Source: Leptodactylus fallax (Eukaryota > Chordata > Amphibia > Anura > Leptodactylidae). Taken from it: 64,000 bases of DNA. How positions within the stretch are numbered: the stretch's first letter is position 1; every line of letters begins with the position of its first letter. Positions 19,399 to 31,628 of this stretch are shown in pieces. The stretch spans positions 10,167,001 to 10,231,000 of the forward strand of contig CAMRHE010000011.1 of the NCBI GenBank assembly GCA_947044405.1. The letters are read 5' to 3'. Below the pieces are notes generated by a model that had not been told where the DNA came from, made no database searches, and saw only the letters and a program-made list of their open reading frames with translations. Position numbers and translations under genes: made by a program.

Positions 19399-21035
19399 CA
19401 GTGGGTAAGGAAAGTATTCAGACCCCTTTAAACTTTTCACTCTTTGTTTCATTTCAGCCATTTGCTAAAAGCAAAAAAGTTCATTTTATTTCTCATTAAT
19501 GTACACTCAGCACCCCATCTTGACAGAAAAAAACCAGAAATGTAAATATTTTTGCAAATTTATTAAAAAAGAAAAACTGAAATATCAAATGGTCATAAGT
19601 ATTCAGACCCTTTGCTGTGACACTCATATTTAACTCACAGGATGTCCATTTCCTTCTGATCCTCCTTGATATGGTTCTACTCCTTCATTGGAGTCCAGCT
19701 GTGTTTAATTAAACTGATTGGACTTCATTAGGAAAGGCACACACCTGTCTATATAAGACCTCACAGCTCACAGTGCATGTCAGAGCAAATGAGAATCATG
19801 AGGTCAAAGAAACTGCCCAAGGAGCTCAGAGACAGAATTGTGGCAAGGTACAGATCTGGCCAAGGTTACAAAAGAATTTCTGCAGCACTCAAGGTTCATA
19901 AGAGCACAGTGTTCTCCATAATCCTTAAATGGAAGAAGTTTGGAACGACCAGAACTCTTCCTAGACCTGGCTGTCCAGCCAAACTGAGCAATCGTGGGAG
20001 AAGAGACTTGGTGAGAGAGGTAAAGAAGAACCCAAAGATCACTGTGGCTGAGCTCCAGAGATGCAGTAGGGAGATAGGAGAAAGTTCTACAAAGTCAACT
20101 ATCACTGCAGCCCTCCACCAGTCGGGGCTTTATGGCAGAGTGGCCGGAAGGAAGCCTCTCCTCAGTGCAAGACATATGAAAGCCCGCATAGAGTTTGCCA
20201 AAAAAACACATGAAGGACTCCCAGACTATGAGAAATAAGATTCTCTGGTCTGATGAGATGAAGATTGAACTTTTTGGCGTTAATTCTAAGCGGTATTTGT
20301 GGAGAAAACCAGGCACTGCTCATGACCTGCCTAATACAATCCCAACAGTGAAACATGGAGGTGGAAGCATCATGCTATGGGGGTGTTTTTCAGCTGCAGG
20401 GACAGGACGACTGGTTGCAATTGAAGGAAAGATGAATGCGGCCAAGTACAGACATATCCTGGAAGAAAACCTCTTCCAGAGTTCTCTGGACCTCAGACTG
20501 GGCCGAAGGTTTACCTTCCAACAAGACAATGACCCTAAGCACACAGCTAAAATAACAAAGTAGTGGCTTCGGAACAACTCTGTGACCATTCTTGACTGGT
20601 CCAGCCAGAGCCCTAACCTCAACCCAATTGAGCATCTGTGGAGAGACCTAAAAATGGCTGTCCACCAATGTTCACCATTCAACCTGATGGAACTGGAGAG
20701 GATTTGCAAGGAAGAATGGCAGAGGATCCCCAAATCCAGATGTGAAAAACTTGTTGCATCATTCCCAAGAAGACTCATGGCTGTACTAGCTCAAAAGGGT
20801 GCTTCTACTCAATATTGAGCAAAGGGTCTGAATACTTATAACCATGTGATATTTCAGTTTTTCTTTTTTTAAAAATTTGCAAAAATATCTACATTTCTGT
20901 TTTTTTTCTGTCAACATGGGGTGCTGAGTGTACATTAATGAGAAATAAAATGAACTTTTTTGCTTTTAGCAAATGGCTGCAATGAAACAAAGAGTGAAAA
21001 ATTTAAAGGGGTCTAAATACCTTCCGTACCCACTG
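19399..21035 (+). mobile_element. Tc1-like transposon
   Basis: The ends CAGTGGGTAAGGAAAGTATT and its complement at 21035 form TIRs longer than 120 bp, flanked by TA (19397-19398, 21036-21037). TA target duplication is the Tc1/mariner hallmark. A broken transposase is present at 19777-20818. It sits in hAT copy 4. Confidence 0.93.
19777..20818 (+). pseudogene. Tc1 transposase (DDE), frameshifted
   Basis: N-terminal paired-type HTH DNA-binding region (PKELRDRIVARYRSGQGYKRI, then HKSTVFSIILKWKKFGT) and a GRPR-like PRPGCPAKLS linker. One frameshift near 20235 separates it from the catalytic core: [11 protein letters not shown] (Asp 1), [27 protein letters not shown] (Asp 2), then a TAG at 20561-20563, and SQSPNLNPIEHLWRDLK (Glu). 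All three acidic residues are readable. About 340 residues in all, the normal Tc1 length. Cut-and-paste transposase; this copy is dead by one frameshift and one stop. Confidence 0.93.
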
Positions 21036-21210
21036 TACTTGTCAGGGTAAATATGTCACAGCAGGGAGTAACTAAAACCTAACTTTTAATAATTATGTCT
21101 TAAAACAAACATATGGCTAAAATAGGTAGTGTTCATATATCACAAACAATATAGATGGGCTAGAGCAGTATATTTTTGTTATGGTCTATCCCTGGGGAAT
21201 AATCCCCTAC

Positions 21211-21797
21211 TGTAACATCCTTGCCTGTCTGAGCTTTGGCACCATCCTCCGGGTGCACAAAGTGGCGCAGGAGGCGTGTCTGGTTGTGATTCCTTCCATT
21301 GGGTTTTTCTTGTATTGTCTGAACACTGTCCTATTCCCTCACCTCCTTAATTGAATTTCTGCCACACCCTTCTCCTTCACTTTGCTTTCCCTCTGCTCCA
21401 CTAAGAGTTAACTTTAGTCTTACCTGTGTGATTGACAGGTATCTATCAAGTCTGGGGCGGGTTCTTCCTCCCTATTTATTGTTTGCTCACTTTCCCATTG
21501 GCGCCTGCTATTGCATTACCTTTGACTTTTCTCTTGGATTGTGATTTTGTACTGCATTGCTCGATTGTTACCGACCCCTTGGCTAGCTAACCTCTCTTTG
21601 TTGTTGTTCGTCCTGTCTGCGTTCTATGTTATCACTTATTATAAGCAGGGACTGTCGACTGGTTGCTGGCTGTCGCCTAAGCCAGATCGGGCAAGTAGGC
21701 AGGGAAGGGGGGGGGGAATTCATCTTAGGGTCCACTGTCTGTTGTGCCCCTCTCCCCAGAGTTCTCCAGCAGTTACTCCTCTAGCGATTCCCTTACA
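21211..21797 (+). repeat. solo LTR of gypsy family B
   Basis: 587 bp, TGTAACATCC...CCTTACA. It is homologous to the LTR at 12105-12764 along its length (for example AGTTAACTTTAGTCTTACC versus AGTTAATTTTGGCTTTGCC). The flanks CCTAC and CCTAA could be a 4-of-5 TSD, which is weak. It lies inside hAT copy 4. Confidence 0.85.
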
Positions 21798-22960
21798 CCT
21801 AAAATATAAGTCTATTCCAGTCTATCCACTGTCCAATTAGGACAATTCTACTGCCCACGGGTACACAGTAGTTTAGCTAGCCCTTTAGGCAAACAACTCA
21901 GCTGCTCATAGATAGCCCTTAAAGATTTAAACATGGAGAGGGAGAGCATTAGTTTACACCATCCCGTCTTCCGCCACTCTGATACATGGAGGCATATAGG
22001 ATCAGAACATATATTCATGTGATCCAGATTAATTAGAGTCACTACATCAGACCTCAGATTAGATCCAAGAGGGCTATTAGGATCAAATACATACTCCTAT
22101 GATCTAAATTAGTCAAAGTCTCCAAAATCAGACCTCAGATCAGACCTCTATGCATTTTCCACAGTAATGGAAATAAACTGGGATCATCAGGTGAAGTGTA
22201 TAGATGGACAAAAGAAGATTGCCCTGATTGTGGGCCATGGTACTCAGTTGGGAGGCTCGCAACCGATGGTGGGCAATGGCACTCATTAGGACCCATATGT
22301 TTGTTTTAAGACGTAATTATTAAAATTTAAGCTTTAGTTACTCCCTGCTGTGACATCTATAATAAGCAGAGGTCCAGGAGAGATCAAACATAAAAAACAG
22401 TGTTACTCACCTTCCCTGGGCTTTGCTACCGGTCTTCAGTCCTCTTCAATGCCATCTTAGCTGTCATAACGAATAATGAATCCAGAATGACAAATATGAT
22501 GTCTGTGATGTTATTGTAGTGGCCCGAAGACCGGCGCTGGAGCCCAGGAGAGGTGAGTAACACTGTTAGTTATGTTATATCACCTCCACTGAGCCTCCAA
22601 TCATTATACTCTGGGGTCTTAAGAGACCCTAGGGTATAATAATAACTGTTTTGACTCTGGTGTGTTCGATCTGAACAAAATTGCCAGGTGAACCATGCAA
22701 GATGAATCTTGCAAAGTTCATCCAACAAATAATGTAAGCACCATGATCCTACTCTTCGATCCCCACTCCTTCCATGGCCGCCTCCACTTTTCCTTCAGCC
22801 CTCCAGGGCACGACGTGATATGGGACAACAACGTGATATGGGACACACTGGGCTCCCTGAACAGTTGAAGGGGAAGTGGAGATGAACGTGGAAGGAGCAG
22901 AGGTCAGTTATCTCCAATGTAGCAGCTGCTACCACTACTACAGTGGTAGTTCTGCCACTG

Positions 22961-23945
22961 TTGAAAACTCTATAGATTGGTTTCCAAATTTCTGCTGGGT
23001 TTTTGATAAGGTGCAGAAAACATTATTCTTCAACACATCTTTCAGACTGACTGATTTTTGTCATTTATATAGTGGTCACTGACTCAGCATATTAGTGAGA
23101 AAGGACAATCAGACAGTTTCGGTTGGACAGGATATGATCCAATCTCCTTTTGGGTCTTATTAGAGCATTCTGATGTGATTGGCTATTTCAGAACAGCAAA
23201 AGCTTTATAAATCAGGCTTCTGGTAAGAATGCCTCCTTCAATAGGACCCATGGGTTGATGGGTTCTCCTACCCACCAAGCCTTGGATGCTTCCAATTTTT
23301 CTGCTAAGGCATATAGTGAGATATCAGGGAGTCCCACCAACTCTAAGTGGCAAACCTAAGGGTTTTATTTGTTATTCTGACCTTGCCTCTTCCTCCTATA
23401 CAAATAATTTGTGATAGTGCTTGTAACATCTTAACAAATTTATCTGAAAGATTCAAAGGGAAACATCTGAAAATGTTAAATATTTTGGAACAACAGACAT
23501 TATAAAATACTTAATTTTAGCTACCCATGATAAATTCAGTTTTGAAAATCTTTTAAGCACATCCTTCACTGTTTTAAGGATAAATGATTAATTCATCCTA
23601 ATTATACCCTCCTGTTTCAATGCTATTAGAATAGTTGTCACTGAAAGTACATAGTATGAGGGACATTGACTGGGAGGATTTAGTATTTGTCTAAATTTGT
23701 GAATTGTGAAGCAATGTCCTAGAATAGAGATTGATCATATTTTTTGGCCAATACAGAAGAATTCAGCTTTGTACAAGATATTAAAATATCATCAGCATAG
23801 AGAGTAGGTAGGTGGACCCTATCGCCGATTGGAATTCCTGAAATATAATTATGTGATCTTAAGTGTCTGTACCAGGGGCTCAATAACTAGGTTCAAAATA
23901 GTCAGTGACAGTGGAAAATATAATGTATTGTAGAACTTATATATA
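22961..23945 (-). pseudogene. L1-type reverse transcriptase remnant
   Basis: Minus-strand translation near 23830-23770 gives GIPIGDRV, then within a few residues YADDILISCTKLNSSVLA, the conserved RT motif C (YADD) with its preceding GIPIG-type motif. No long frame survives; stops and shifts occur throughout. LINE RT copies element RNA at a nicked target by target-primed reverse transcription. The assignment to L1 rather than another clade rests on the YADD context and the 3' tail at 18223, and is moderate. Confidence 0.6.
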
Positions 23946-23953
23946 TATATACA

Positions 23954-25567
23954 CAGTGCCTTGCAAAAGTATTCGGCCCCCTTGAACTTTTTGCCACATT
24001 TCAGGCTTTAAACATAAAGATATAAAATTTAATTTTTTGGGTGAAGAATCAACAAGCGGGACACAATTGTGAAGTGGAACAAAATTTATTGGCTATTTTA
24101 AACTTTTATAAAAAATAAAAAACTGAAAAGTGCGGCGTGCAATATTATTCGGCTCCTTTACTTTCAGTGCAGCAAACTCACTCCAGAAGTTCAGTGAGGA
24201 TCTCTGAATGATCCACTGTTGTCCTAAATGACTGATGATGATAAATATAATCCACATGTGTGTAATCAAATCTCTGTATAAATGCACCTGCTCTGTGGTA
24301 GTCTCAGGGTTCTGTTTAAAGCGCAGAGAGCATCATGAAGACCAAGGAACACACCAGGCAGGTCCGTGATACTGTTGTGGAGAAGTTTAAAGCCGGATTT
24401 GCATACAAAAAGATTTCCCAAACTTTAAACATCCCAAGGAGCACTGTGCAAGCGATCATATTGAAATGGAAGGAGTATCAGACCACTGCAAATCTACCAA
24501 GATCCGGCCGTCCCTCTAAACTTTCATCTCAAACAAGGAGAAGACTGATCAGCGATGCAGCCAAGAGGCCCATGACCACTCTGGATGAACTGCAGAGATC
24601 TACAGCTGAGGTGGGAGAGTCTGTCCATAGGACAACAATCAGTCTACACTGCACAAATCTGGCCTTTATGGAAGAGTGGCAAGAAGAAATCCATTTCTCA
24701 AAGATATCCATAAAAAGTCTCGTTTAAAGTTTGCCACAAGCCACCTGGGAGACACACCAAACGTGGAAGAAGTTGCTCTGGTCAGATGAAACCAAAATCG
24801 AACTTTTTGGCCACAATGCAAAACAATATGTTTGGTGTAAAAGCAACACAGCTCATCACCCTGAACACACCATCCCCACTGTCAAACATGGTGGTGGCAG
24901 CATCATGGTTTGGGCCTGCTTTTCTTCAGCAGGGACAGGGAAGATGGTTAAAATTGATGGGAAGATGGATGGAGCCAAATACAGGACCATTCTGGAAGAA
25001 AACCTGTTGGAGTCTGCAAAAGACCTGAGACTGGGACGGAGATTTATCTTCCAACAAGACAATGATCCCAAACAAAAAGCAAAATCTACAATGGAATGGT
25101 TCACAAATAAACATATCCAGGTGTTAGAATGGCCAAGTCAAAGTCCAGACCTGAATCCAATCGAGAATCTGTGGAAAGAGCTGAAAACTGCTGTTCACAA
25201 ACGCTCTCCATCCAACCTCACTGAGCTCGAGCTGTTTTCCAAGGAAGAATGGGCAAGAATTTGTCTCTCGATGTGCAAAACTGATAGAGACATACCCCAA
25301 GCGACTTGCAGCTGTAATCGCAGCAAAAGGTGGAGCTACAAAGTATTAGCTTAAGGGGGCCGAATAATTTGGCACGCCCCACTTTTCAGTTTTTTATTTT
25401 TTTACAAAAGTTTAAAATATCCAATAAATTTCGTTTCACTTCACGATTGTGTCCCACTTGTTGATTCTTCACCAAAAAATTAAAACTTTATATCCTTATG
25501 TTTGAAGCCTGAAATGTGGCAAAAGGTTGAAAAGTTCAAGGGGGCCGAATACTTTCGCAAGGCACTG
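23954..25567 (+). mobile_element. Tc1-like transposon, second family
   Basis: TIRs begin CAGTGCCTTGCAAAAGTATT and end in the complement GGCACTG at 25567, followed by TA. On the left, TA is separated from CAGTGCC by CA, a probable small change. The TIRs exceed 100 bp. Transposase remnants at 24335-25354. Confidence 0.9.
24335..25354 (+). pseudogene. Tc1 transposase (DDE), frameshifted
   Basis: Starts MKTKEHTRQVRDTVVEKF with the HTH region (FAYKKISQTLNIPRSTVQAI) and SGRPSKLS linker. Frameshifts near 24640 and 24755 garble the middle, and a TAA ends the first piece at 24727. The catalytic part is well kept: [38 protein letters not shown] (Asp 2 kept; the usual KHTA is changed), and [17 protein letters not shown]. 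The C terminus is also shifted (CLSMCKTDRDIPQ). Inactive. Confidence 0.92.
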
Positions 25568-26576
25568 TATATTTATTTATTCATTTATTTTTTGCATGAG
25601 GAGGCAAAAATAACAGTTTTAACTTGCTAATTTTATTCTGTGTGTCAGTGCAATTAATGTTAGAAACCAAATAAGTATGTTTTTTTTATGTTTTACTATG
25701 TTTACACAGTAAAAACCTATTTTATTTATTTATTTATTTATTTATTCATTCCCTTTCCAATACCCATATCTTTAAGATTACTGTTTTCTTACTATGATTA
25801 CTTTTCTGACCCCGTGCTCAGTGTATCATTTGTGGTCTCTACTTCTTCACATCTTTTCTTACAGATCCCTTTTGGAATTGTTTTTTAGTTGTCTCCAATC
25901 TTATGTCATCACCATGCCTATCATGTTATTTATTCTGCAGGGTAAGTTCTGTAAAAGACAATTGTGATTTTTGCTCATTCTGCCTTCCAAAAAAACAAAA
26001 AACTAACTAAAAAGTTATCAAATTATGTAGCCCAAACAGATATTACTGAAAACTACAAGTCATCCAATAAATAATAATCTTTGTTTATATAGGGCCATCA
26101 TATTCTTTACAAATCAGAGGGCACATGTATTTATTTGAATAACATTGACTTTTCATAATAATTTTTCTTTAAACTTTATTTCATTTTATGTCTGTGTTGC
26201 CACCACTGCCCACCTTGGTCTCTACCAAACTCCACTAACTTCCAGAAAAAGCCACAAAAGGAACAATGTGATGCATGATGGAGCCATGTTCCACATTTAC
26301 ATCCATCTATGCCAGAAAATTGGTGCACATGGGTTAATAAATTATGCCCTGGTGTGTAACAGAGCAATTATTTAGTTTGTAAAAAAAACCTGCAGATCTA
26401 AATGCAGTTTTGAGCAGTGGATACAATATATAGTAGCTGTATAATCATATTTATTTTTTCTTGGTCGTGTTAATCCATGTATGACTTAGCTCAGAACATT
26501 GCACAAAAACTGCAACAAAAACTGCATGTGTGATTCAAGCCTAATTTTACAAAGATGACAAATTTTTCACTTGCTG
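25568..26576. other. AT-rich stretch with a (TTTA)n run
   Basis: A (TTTA)n tract lies at about 25721-25746. Otherwise no element end, coding signal or RNA gene was recognised. Confidence 0.5.
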
Positions 26577-26590
26577 ACTATTGAGGAAAT

Positions 26591-26789
26591 GGTGGAAGAG
26601 TGAAGAAATCAGGCAATACCTTTTAGAGGCTAACTGAGTATATTTGAAGGTAAGCTTTCGAGAGTACTAGCTCTCTTCTTCAGACATGGTGCTAGCTTAC
26701 CATCAAATATACTCAGCCTCTAAGAGGTATCACCTGATTTTTTCACTCTTCCACTACTTTCTATGGCTAAAACGGTACAACATTATACT
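26591..26789. mobile_element. 199-bp PLE-A terminal foldback copy
   Basis: Only the terminal region of PLE-A, as two inverted arms: left GGTGGAAGAGTGAAGAAATC (minus arm), right ending CGGTACAACATTATACT (plus arm). Exact 14-bp TSD ACTATTGAGGAAAT (26577-26590 and 26790-26803). No coding sequence. It has the same architecture as 5606-9181 and 48276-48916, reduced to the termini. Confidence 0.88.
26656..26683 (-). ncRNA. hammerhead-ribozyme-like core (PLE-A foldback copy)
   Basis: The minus strand reads CTGAAGA, then AGAGAGCTAGTACTCTC (a perfect 5-bp helix GAGAG/CTCTC), then GAAA. The helix II pairing is better than in the other copies even though the core has one change (CTGATGA to CTGAAGA). 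Confidence 0.5.
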
Positions 26790-26803
26790 ACTATTGAGGA
26801 AAT

Positions 26804-29126
26804 ATTAATCAAAGTTTCTCTTCATGTTTATCAAGTCACAGGCCACAAAAACTTTCACAAGAGCATAATATGGGCACATTTTAGCTGCATATTATGGCCA
26901 AAACCCCCACACTTTAATATTTCTGGCCATATGATCATCTAGGCCAGGCTCAATGGGGCCACATATGTTGCTGGTATTTGTGGTCAAATACAGAAGCTAG
27001 AGAGCACCCATATCATAGCATTGTGAAAATGGGTTAAATTATAGAAAATGTATTATTCTTGTTCCCTTTAAACTATGAAAAATATTAAATTATTCTTTAT
27101 ATGTGTGTGTTTCTTATTTAACTTGTGAAGAAATAATGTATGTTATCTAGATATGTTTCTTCAATTTTTTTATTTTTGTTTCTGTTTATTAATACTGGCG
27201 CAAGCTGAAGCATAATGTGTTATTTGTCATATAATTTTTTTTTTTTTTTCAGGCTTTAGTGGAAACTAAGTTAAAATGTTAAATAACTTGATTTGTAAGC
27301 TGCATAAGATACATAAGAGTCTACTTTCTCTGTTAATAGCACTTTAAAATGTGCTGGAAAAATCTGATTATATAAAGCTACGTAACTTAATGATTTGTAA
27401 TTTTATGATGTATGTGTAACCCATTTTACTTAGAATGTAGCAATTAGGAGTAGCAATTAATCTCAAACTAAATTAAGAACGACATGTATGTACTAAGTGT
27501 TCAAATATTGCACTTTGGTTGAACATTGATCTATAGTTTTGATATTTTCAGGAAAATGGCATGTTTATGAGGAAACAGGTGCACTGAAGCATTCAGTTAT
27601 GGACTTGACCTTTATATGCAGCACATTTGATAACATTTCCACAAAAAAGATTTTTTTTTTTTATTTCTATAAACTGACATTTCCACCATTCACACATAGC
27701 TTTTTATTTTTTGCAATGTGATTTTGGAGACTTTTCAAATACTCTACGTAGCTTCAGTTAGAAAAATGAACAAAATTTAAGTACTTAAGTACAGACATTA
27801 ATAACATACATTTATTAGTTAATAATAGTTATTAGTAATTAGATGAACAATATACAATTTGGAAGGTTGGAAAGATCTTACACAATTAAAAAAGTTTTCC
27901 GATCCCTCTCTCTCTCAGCTTTGCTTGCTATCTCTTCTTCTCACTTGTATTCAACTGTATTTGTCAACAAGCTGGTGGGCAAGCTTTGACTGTTTGAAGG
28001 TCAGGACGCTATGAAGTATTTCAATATTTATAGACATTGCCTTTATCATGAGAGATTATTTATTATAATTACTATCTATAATAATGCAGATCAAAACATA
28101 TGCACAGTAAATGTATAATACATTACACAGGTTTAGGGAGAACTTATACATGCTGCCAGGACTGACAATGGACTTGCAGTAAACTCAATGTTATCTTTGT
28201 GTTTACATATATAGCACTGTCCGAGCCTTTAGCACCAAACTGTAACTAGCAGAAAATAACAGCTCTGATAGAAAGTGTGATCTGAGAACTCAATCCTCTC
28301 CCCTCCAGAGAGCAGTGAGTCATGTCTTTAGTCCGATAATAGTAGATAAGGAGAGATATAGGCCTAGTTCCTTGACAATGTTGTAAAAACAATGGGAGGA
28401 ATAAAATCACATAGCATACAAATGAAGCATCTTTTCTAAAGCATTGTATTTAGGCAAACTCTTGAATTTACACAAGCTAGCAGTTTAAATATGATCCTTG
28501 AGATGGGAATGCCTCTTTAATGCATTATAATCTTGAAATAAACATGTCTCGTATCTACCTTTCCCTGCGTTGAACATGTGAATGGAAGATAACAAAAGTA
28601 AATTCTCGTCCATTTTTTCACCAACCAAAGACACCCATTAAAGTCTATGGGTCTGTAAATATCAAGAACAGCACATAGATGCCATCCATGTACTGTCCAT
28701 TTTTAATGAATTGAAGATATTGAAAGTATTGTAATTGCTTCTGTTTTATTCACAAAAGTCCATAGAATCAGTAGGATGGTGCACTGTCTGTATAGAATGA
28801 TGGCTACACATATCCATGAAGAATGGAATTGACCTAGGCCTGAGTGGCCCAGCTACCATATATACCTTTGCCATTCTCCTCTTCAAGTGATGGCTAAATT
28901 TATAGTGAAGAAGGCTTGACTTGGCTGTGAAGAAGAGGAATATCCTACCCACTCTGAACCACTGACTGACACAGTACTAGAAATGAGCAAATTTCTGAAG
29001 AATTTTTTTTAGTTTAAATTGAAATATAGTGCAAAGAACTGCCAGGGCTCCTAGGACTCTATCTAGCCAATTTCTAGTTCTCTAAGGCAGACACAGCAGA
29101 AGTTATGTCAAAGTGACAGTGACATA
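26804..29126. other. AT-rich stretch without recognised feature
   Basis: No long coding signal, TIR, LTR or RNA gene was recognised. Poly-T runs occur at 27233-27250 and 27649-27663. This may be old, unclassified repeat sequence. Confidence 0.45.
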
Positions 29127-29128
29127 TA

Positions 29129-29615
29129 CAGTGGGGAAAAAAGTATTTAGTCAGCCACCAATTATGCAAGTTCTCCAACTTAAAAAGATGAGAGAGGCCT
29201 GTAATTGACATCATAGGTAGACCTCAGCTATGAGAGACAAAATGAGAAAACAAATCCAGAAAATCACATTGTGTGACTGAGGTTGTGGACAGGTGTCTTT
29301 TATACTGATAACAATTTCAAACAGGTTACTACAGGTAATGAGTGGAGGACAGAGGAGCCTCTTAAAGAAGAAGTTACAGGTCTGTGAGAGCCAGAAATCT
29401 TGCTTGTTTGTAGGTGACCAAATACTTATTTTCCACCATAATTTGCAAATAAATTCTTAAAAAATCAGACAATGTGATTTTCTAGATATGTTTTCTCATT
29501 TTGTCTCTCATAATTGAGGTCTACCTATGATGACAATTACAGGCCTCTCTCATCTTTTTAAGTGGGAGAACTAGCACAATTGGTGGCTAACTAAATACTT
29601 TACTTTTTCCCACTG
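29129..29615. mobile_element. Tc1 MITE (internal deletion derivative)
   Basis: 487 bp, with ends CAGTGGGGAAAAAAGTATTT and TACTTTTTCCCACTG in TA (29127-29128, 29616-29617). The terminal 150-200 bp match the Tc1 elements at 54576-56123 and 62782 onward (for example GTCAGCCACCAATT and ACAGGTGTCTTTTATACTGA). All transposase sequence is deleted. Confidence 0.9.
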
Positions 29616-29734
29616 TATGTCTATAGAAAAATGGGTTGTAAGTAGTGGATACAAACTGCTAATTTAACCCTACAATGTGCTGCCACTTTCATGTATGCAT
29701 TTTAACATTTAAACACTCCAAAAATATGTGGCTG

Positions 29735-30280
29735 TGTGCCAGTTTGAAAAGTGATTAAGAAAAAGTGTTTTTACAAAAAAGAAGGCATCAAAATGTATCC
29801 CTTTATGTGGGCAGAATGCTGCAACAACATGGCATTGGTATTGGAAGAAACAATGGTGTGTTTTTTTTTTTTTTTATTTTGTTGTTATTATGTTAACAGT
29901 GTGGCGATGGCAAGTGGCAACTACGGAATTTGAAGAAAAATTGTGGCACACTGCCAGTTGAAAAGTGATAAAGAATGGACTTTATGAAAAAGCCATAAAA
30001 AAGAAATATCTCTTTATGATAGCAGACAGAGCACCAAGGAGTGACAGTTACAGAATTTCCAGAAAAATTTCTAGCACACTGTCAGTGTGCATGGCCTACC
30101 AGCTAAGAAGCTGGAATATTTTCTCTGATGAGAACAACAGCCAGAAGAGCAACAGGACTGCGCCTTTATGGTAGCAAATACCACAGCAGCATATTGTTGG
30201 CAGAGTGACAATTTACAGAATTTAAAAAAAAAATTCTGGCACACTGTGCCAAGACTGCCAGATGAAAAAGCTAGACTATC
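29735..30280. repeat. degenerate tandem repeat, unit about 200 bp
   Basis: A phrase like GGCACACTGCCAGTTGAAAAGTGAT recurs in shortened form at 29735, 29945 and 30238, each followed by related A-rich sequence mentioning GCAGA and CAGAATTT. The units are diverged and the array is short. Confidence 0.4.
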
Positions 30281-30332
30281 TTCAAAGAGGGAAGATCACC
30301 ACCACCCAAGCTTACCTTAGACCTACCCCAGA

Positions 30333-31232
30333 CAGGGTTTTGGATGTTGGGACAGATCTATAATCCTCAAACCAGCAGACAAGGGTGGAGCTCTGGTGGT
30401 CATGGACAAGAGTGACTACACCACTGAGATATTGAGTCAGTTACAGGATACTGAGGTTTATGGGGTCTTACCGCACAATCCCCTTTTTAAGATATCCAAA
30501 CGAATAGAACGTACCCTTACACAACATCTAGAATTGGGCACTATCAACACTGACACTGTAAATTTCCTAACTAAGCAATATTCCAAAACTCCTGTATTTT
30601 ACACTTTGCCTAAGATTCACAAAAGATTGAGTAAACCACCTGGTTATTCGATAGTTGCATCAACGGACTCTGTGTTATCCCCTCTTTCTATTTTCATTGA
30701 GCAACTACTTACACCTTTGGTCAGGAATACAAAATCATTTCTCCTTGACACCGCTATGTTCCTTTTATTGACACGGCAACTAGACCCTATTCCCATGGAC
30801 AGTCTATTGGTTACATTAGACATAGTTAGTTTACATACGTTGATACACCATGAGAAAGGTATATCAGCTGTCAGGAGTACATTGACCAAATCAGGCATAG
30901 AACACAGTATTATTGCCTTATGTATGGATCTCTTAAAGATCATACTATTGGAGAATTACTTCCTCTTTGAGGATACTTACTATGTGCAGAAACAGGGGAC
31001 CGGTATGGGGTCTAATGTGGCGCCCCCTTACACCAACTGCTACATGGCCGAGTTCGAGGAACGATTTGTGTACACTAACATTAGCTTTCAACAACATGCC
31101 AGAATATGGAAAAGGTACATTGATGACATATTCTGTATATGGACAGGTGACCTCCCATCACTCATAGGGTTTACCACACATCTGAACGCGACTTGGCCCG
31201 AGCTCCAATTCATGCTGCATCATGATTACATA
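30333..31232 (+). pseudogene. PLE-B reverse transcriptase, N-terminal portion
   Basis: The frame runs ILKPADKGGALVVMDKSDY (the conserved Penelope start of the RT region), FYTLPKIHKRLSKPPGYSIV, a motif A region LVTLDIVSLHT with the Asp kept, motif B GTGMGSNVAPPYTNCYMAEF, and motif C YIDDIFCIW. It ends inside HHDYI at the PLE-A target duplication. No ATG precedes the conserved part in frame; the reading frame is open from about 30333 with a GTG at 30396. The first part of the protein is missing or unrecognisable. Catalytic Asp residues are all present. Confidence 0.85.
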
Positions 31233-31333
31233 GTAGTATAATGTTGTACCATGTTAGCCATTGAAAGTAGTGGAAGAGTGAAGAAATCAGGCGATACCTT
31301 TTAGAGGCTAACTGAGTATATTTATAAGTAAGC

Positions 31334-31361
31334 TTTCAGGAGTACTCGCTTCCTTCATCAG
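31334..31361 (-). ncRNA. hammerhead-ribozyme-like core (PLE-A in PLE-B)
   Basis: Minus strand CTGATGA, AGG(A)AG...CTCCT helix II, then GAAA, at the same place in the element tail as 5707-5734. One base differs in the helix (GAAGCGAG versus GGAGCGAG), which weakens the stem. Confidence 0.5.
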
Positions 31362-31628
31362 ACATGGTGTGATACAAGAACTGAAAATTAACAGATTTTT
31401 ATACACATGGTTTTCAAAGCATTTTAGAGTCCTTAAAAAAAATTGCAATCTAAGTAGAGAAGTTATTTACAACAGGTCAAAAAAACAGTCTGGAAACTTG
31501 TGGTGCGTGACGGAGGGATCAGTAATTCTTGCTGTTATCTGTTTGCTATCAGGAGGTGATTTGTGTCCCTCACAGGTCATACATAGTGTGATTTCAAGCT
31601 GGCATGAATATTGAGTTCAGTTCATGGT

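Larger units (their letters stand above)
19007..22960 (-). mobile_element. hAT-type non-autonomous element, copy 4, with nested insertions
   Basis: The left end is CAGGGGTGTAACTAG (19007) and the right end GGTAGTTCTGCCACTG (22960). The complement of the right end continues GGTAGCAGCTGCTAC, matching the start of copy 1 (GGGTAGCAGCAGTAGCGGCTGC), so this is an inverted copy. A short 31-bp minisatellite (19125-19270) and the shared hairpin (22602-22644) support it. It was split by a Tc1 element (19399-21035) and a solo LTR (21211-21797). No 8-bp TSD could be matched: the left flank is poly-A and the right is TTGAAAAC. Confidence 0.68.
18223..23945 (-). mobile_element. L1-like LINE, minus strand, 3' part, interrupted
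   Basis: The left end is the 3' end in minus orientation: AATATAAATAAACCTG (with an AATAAA signal) and a short A-tail at about 18223-18240. The minus strand from 23945 to 22961 carries decayed RT sequence. Between 19007 and 22960 lies a hAT copy with its own nested elements. The 5' end and ORF1 were not seen. The frames are heavily decayed, so this is an old copy. Confidence 0.7.

Noticed and set aside
21206..21802. TSD for the solo gypsy LTR
   Set aside because: CCTAC and CCTAA agree in only four of five bases, so I did not count it as proof.
18999..22968. 8-bp TSD for hAT copy 4
   Set aside because: Left AAAAAAAA and right TTGAAAAC do not match. The element call rests on the two ends and interior, not on a TSD.
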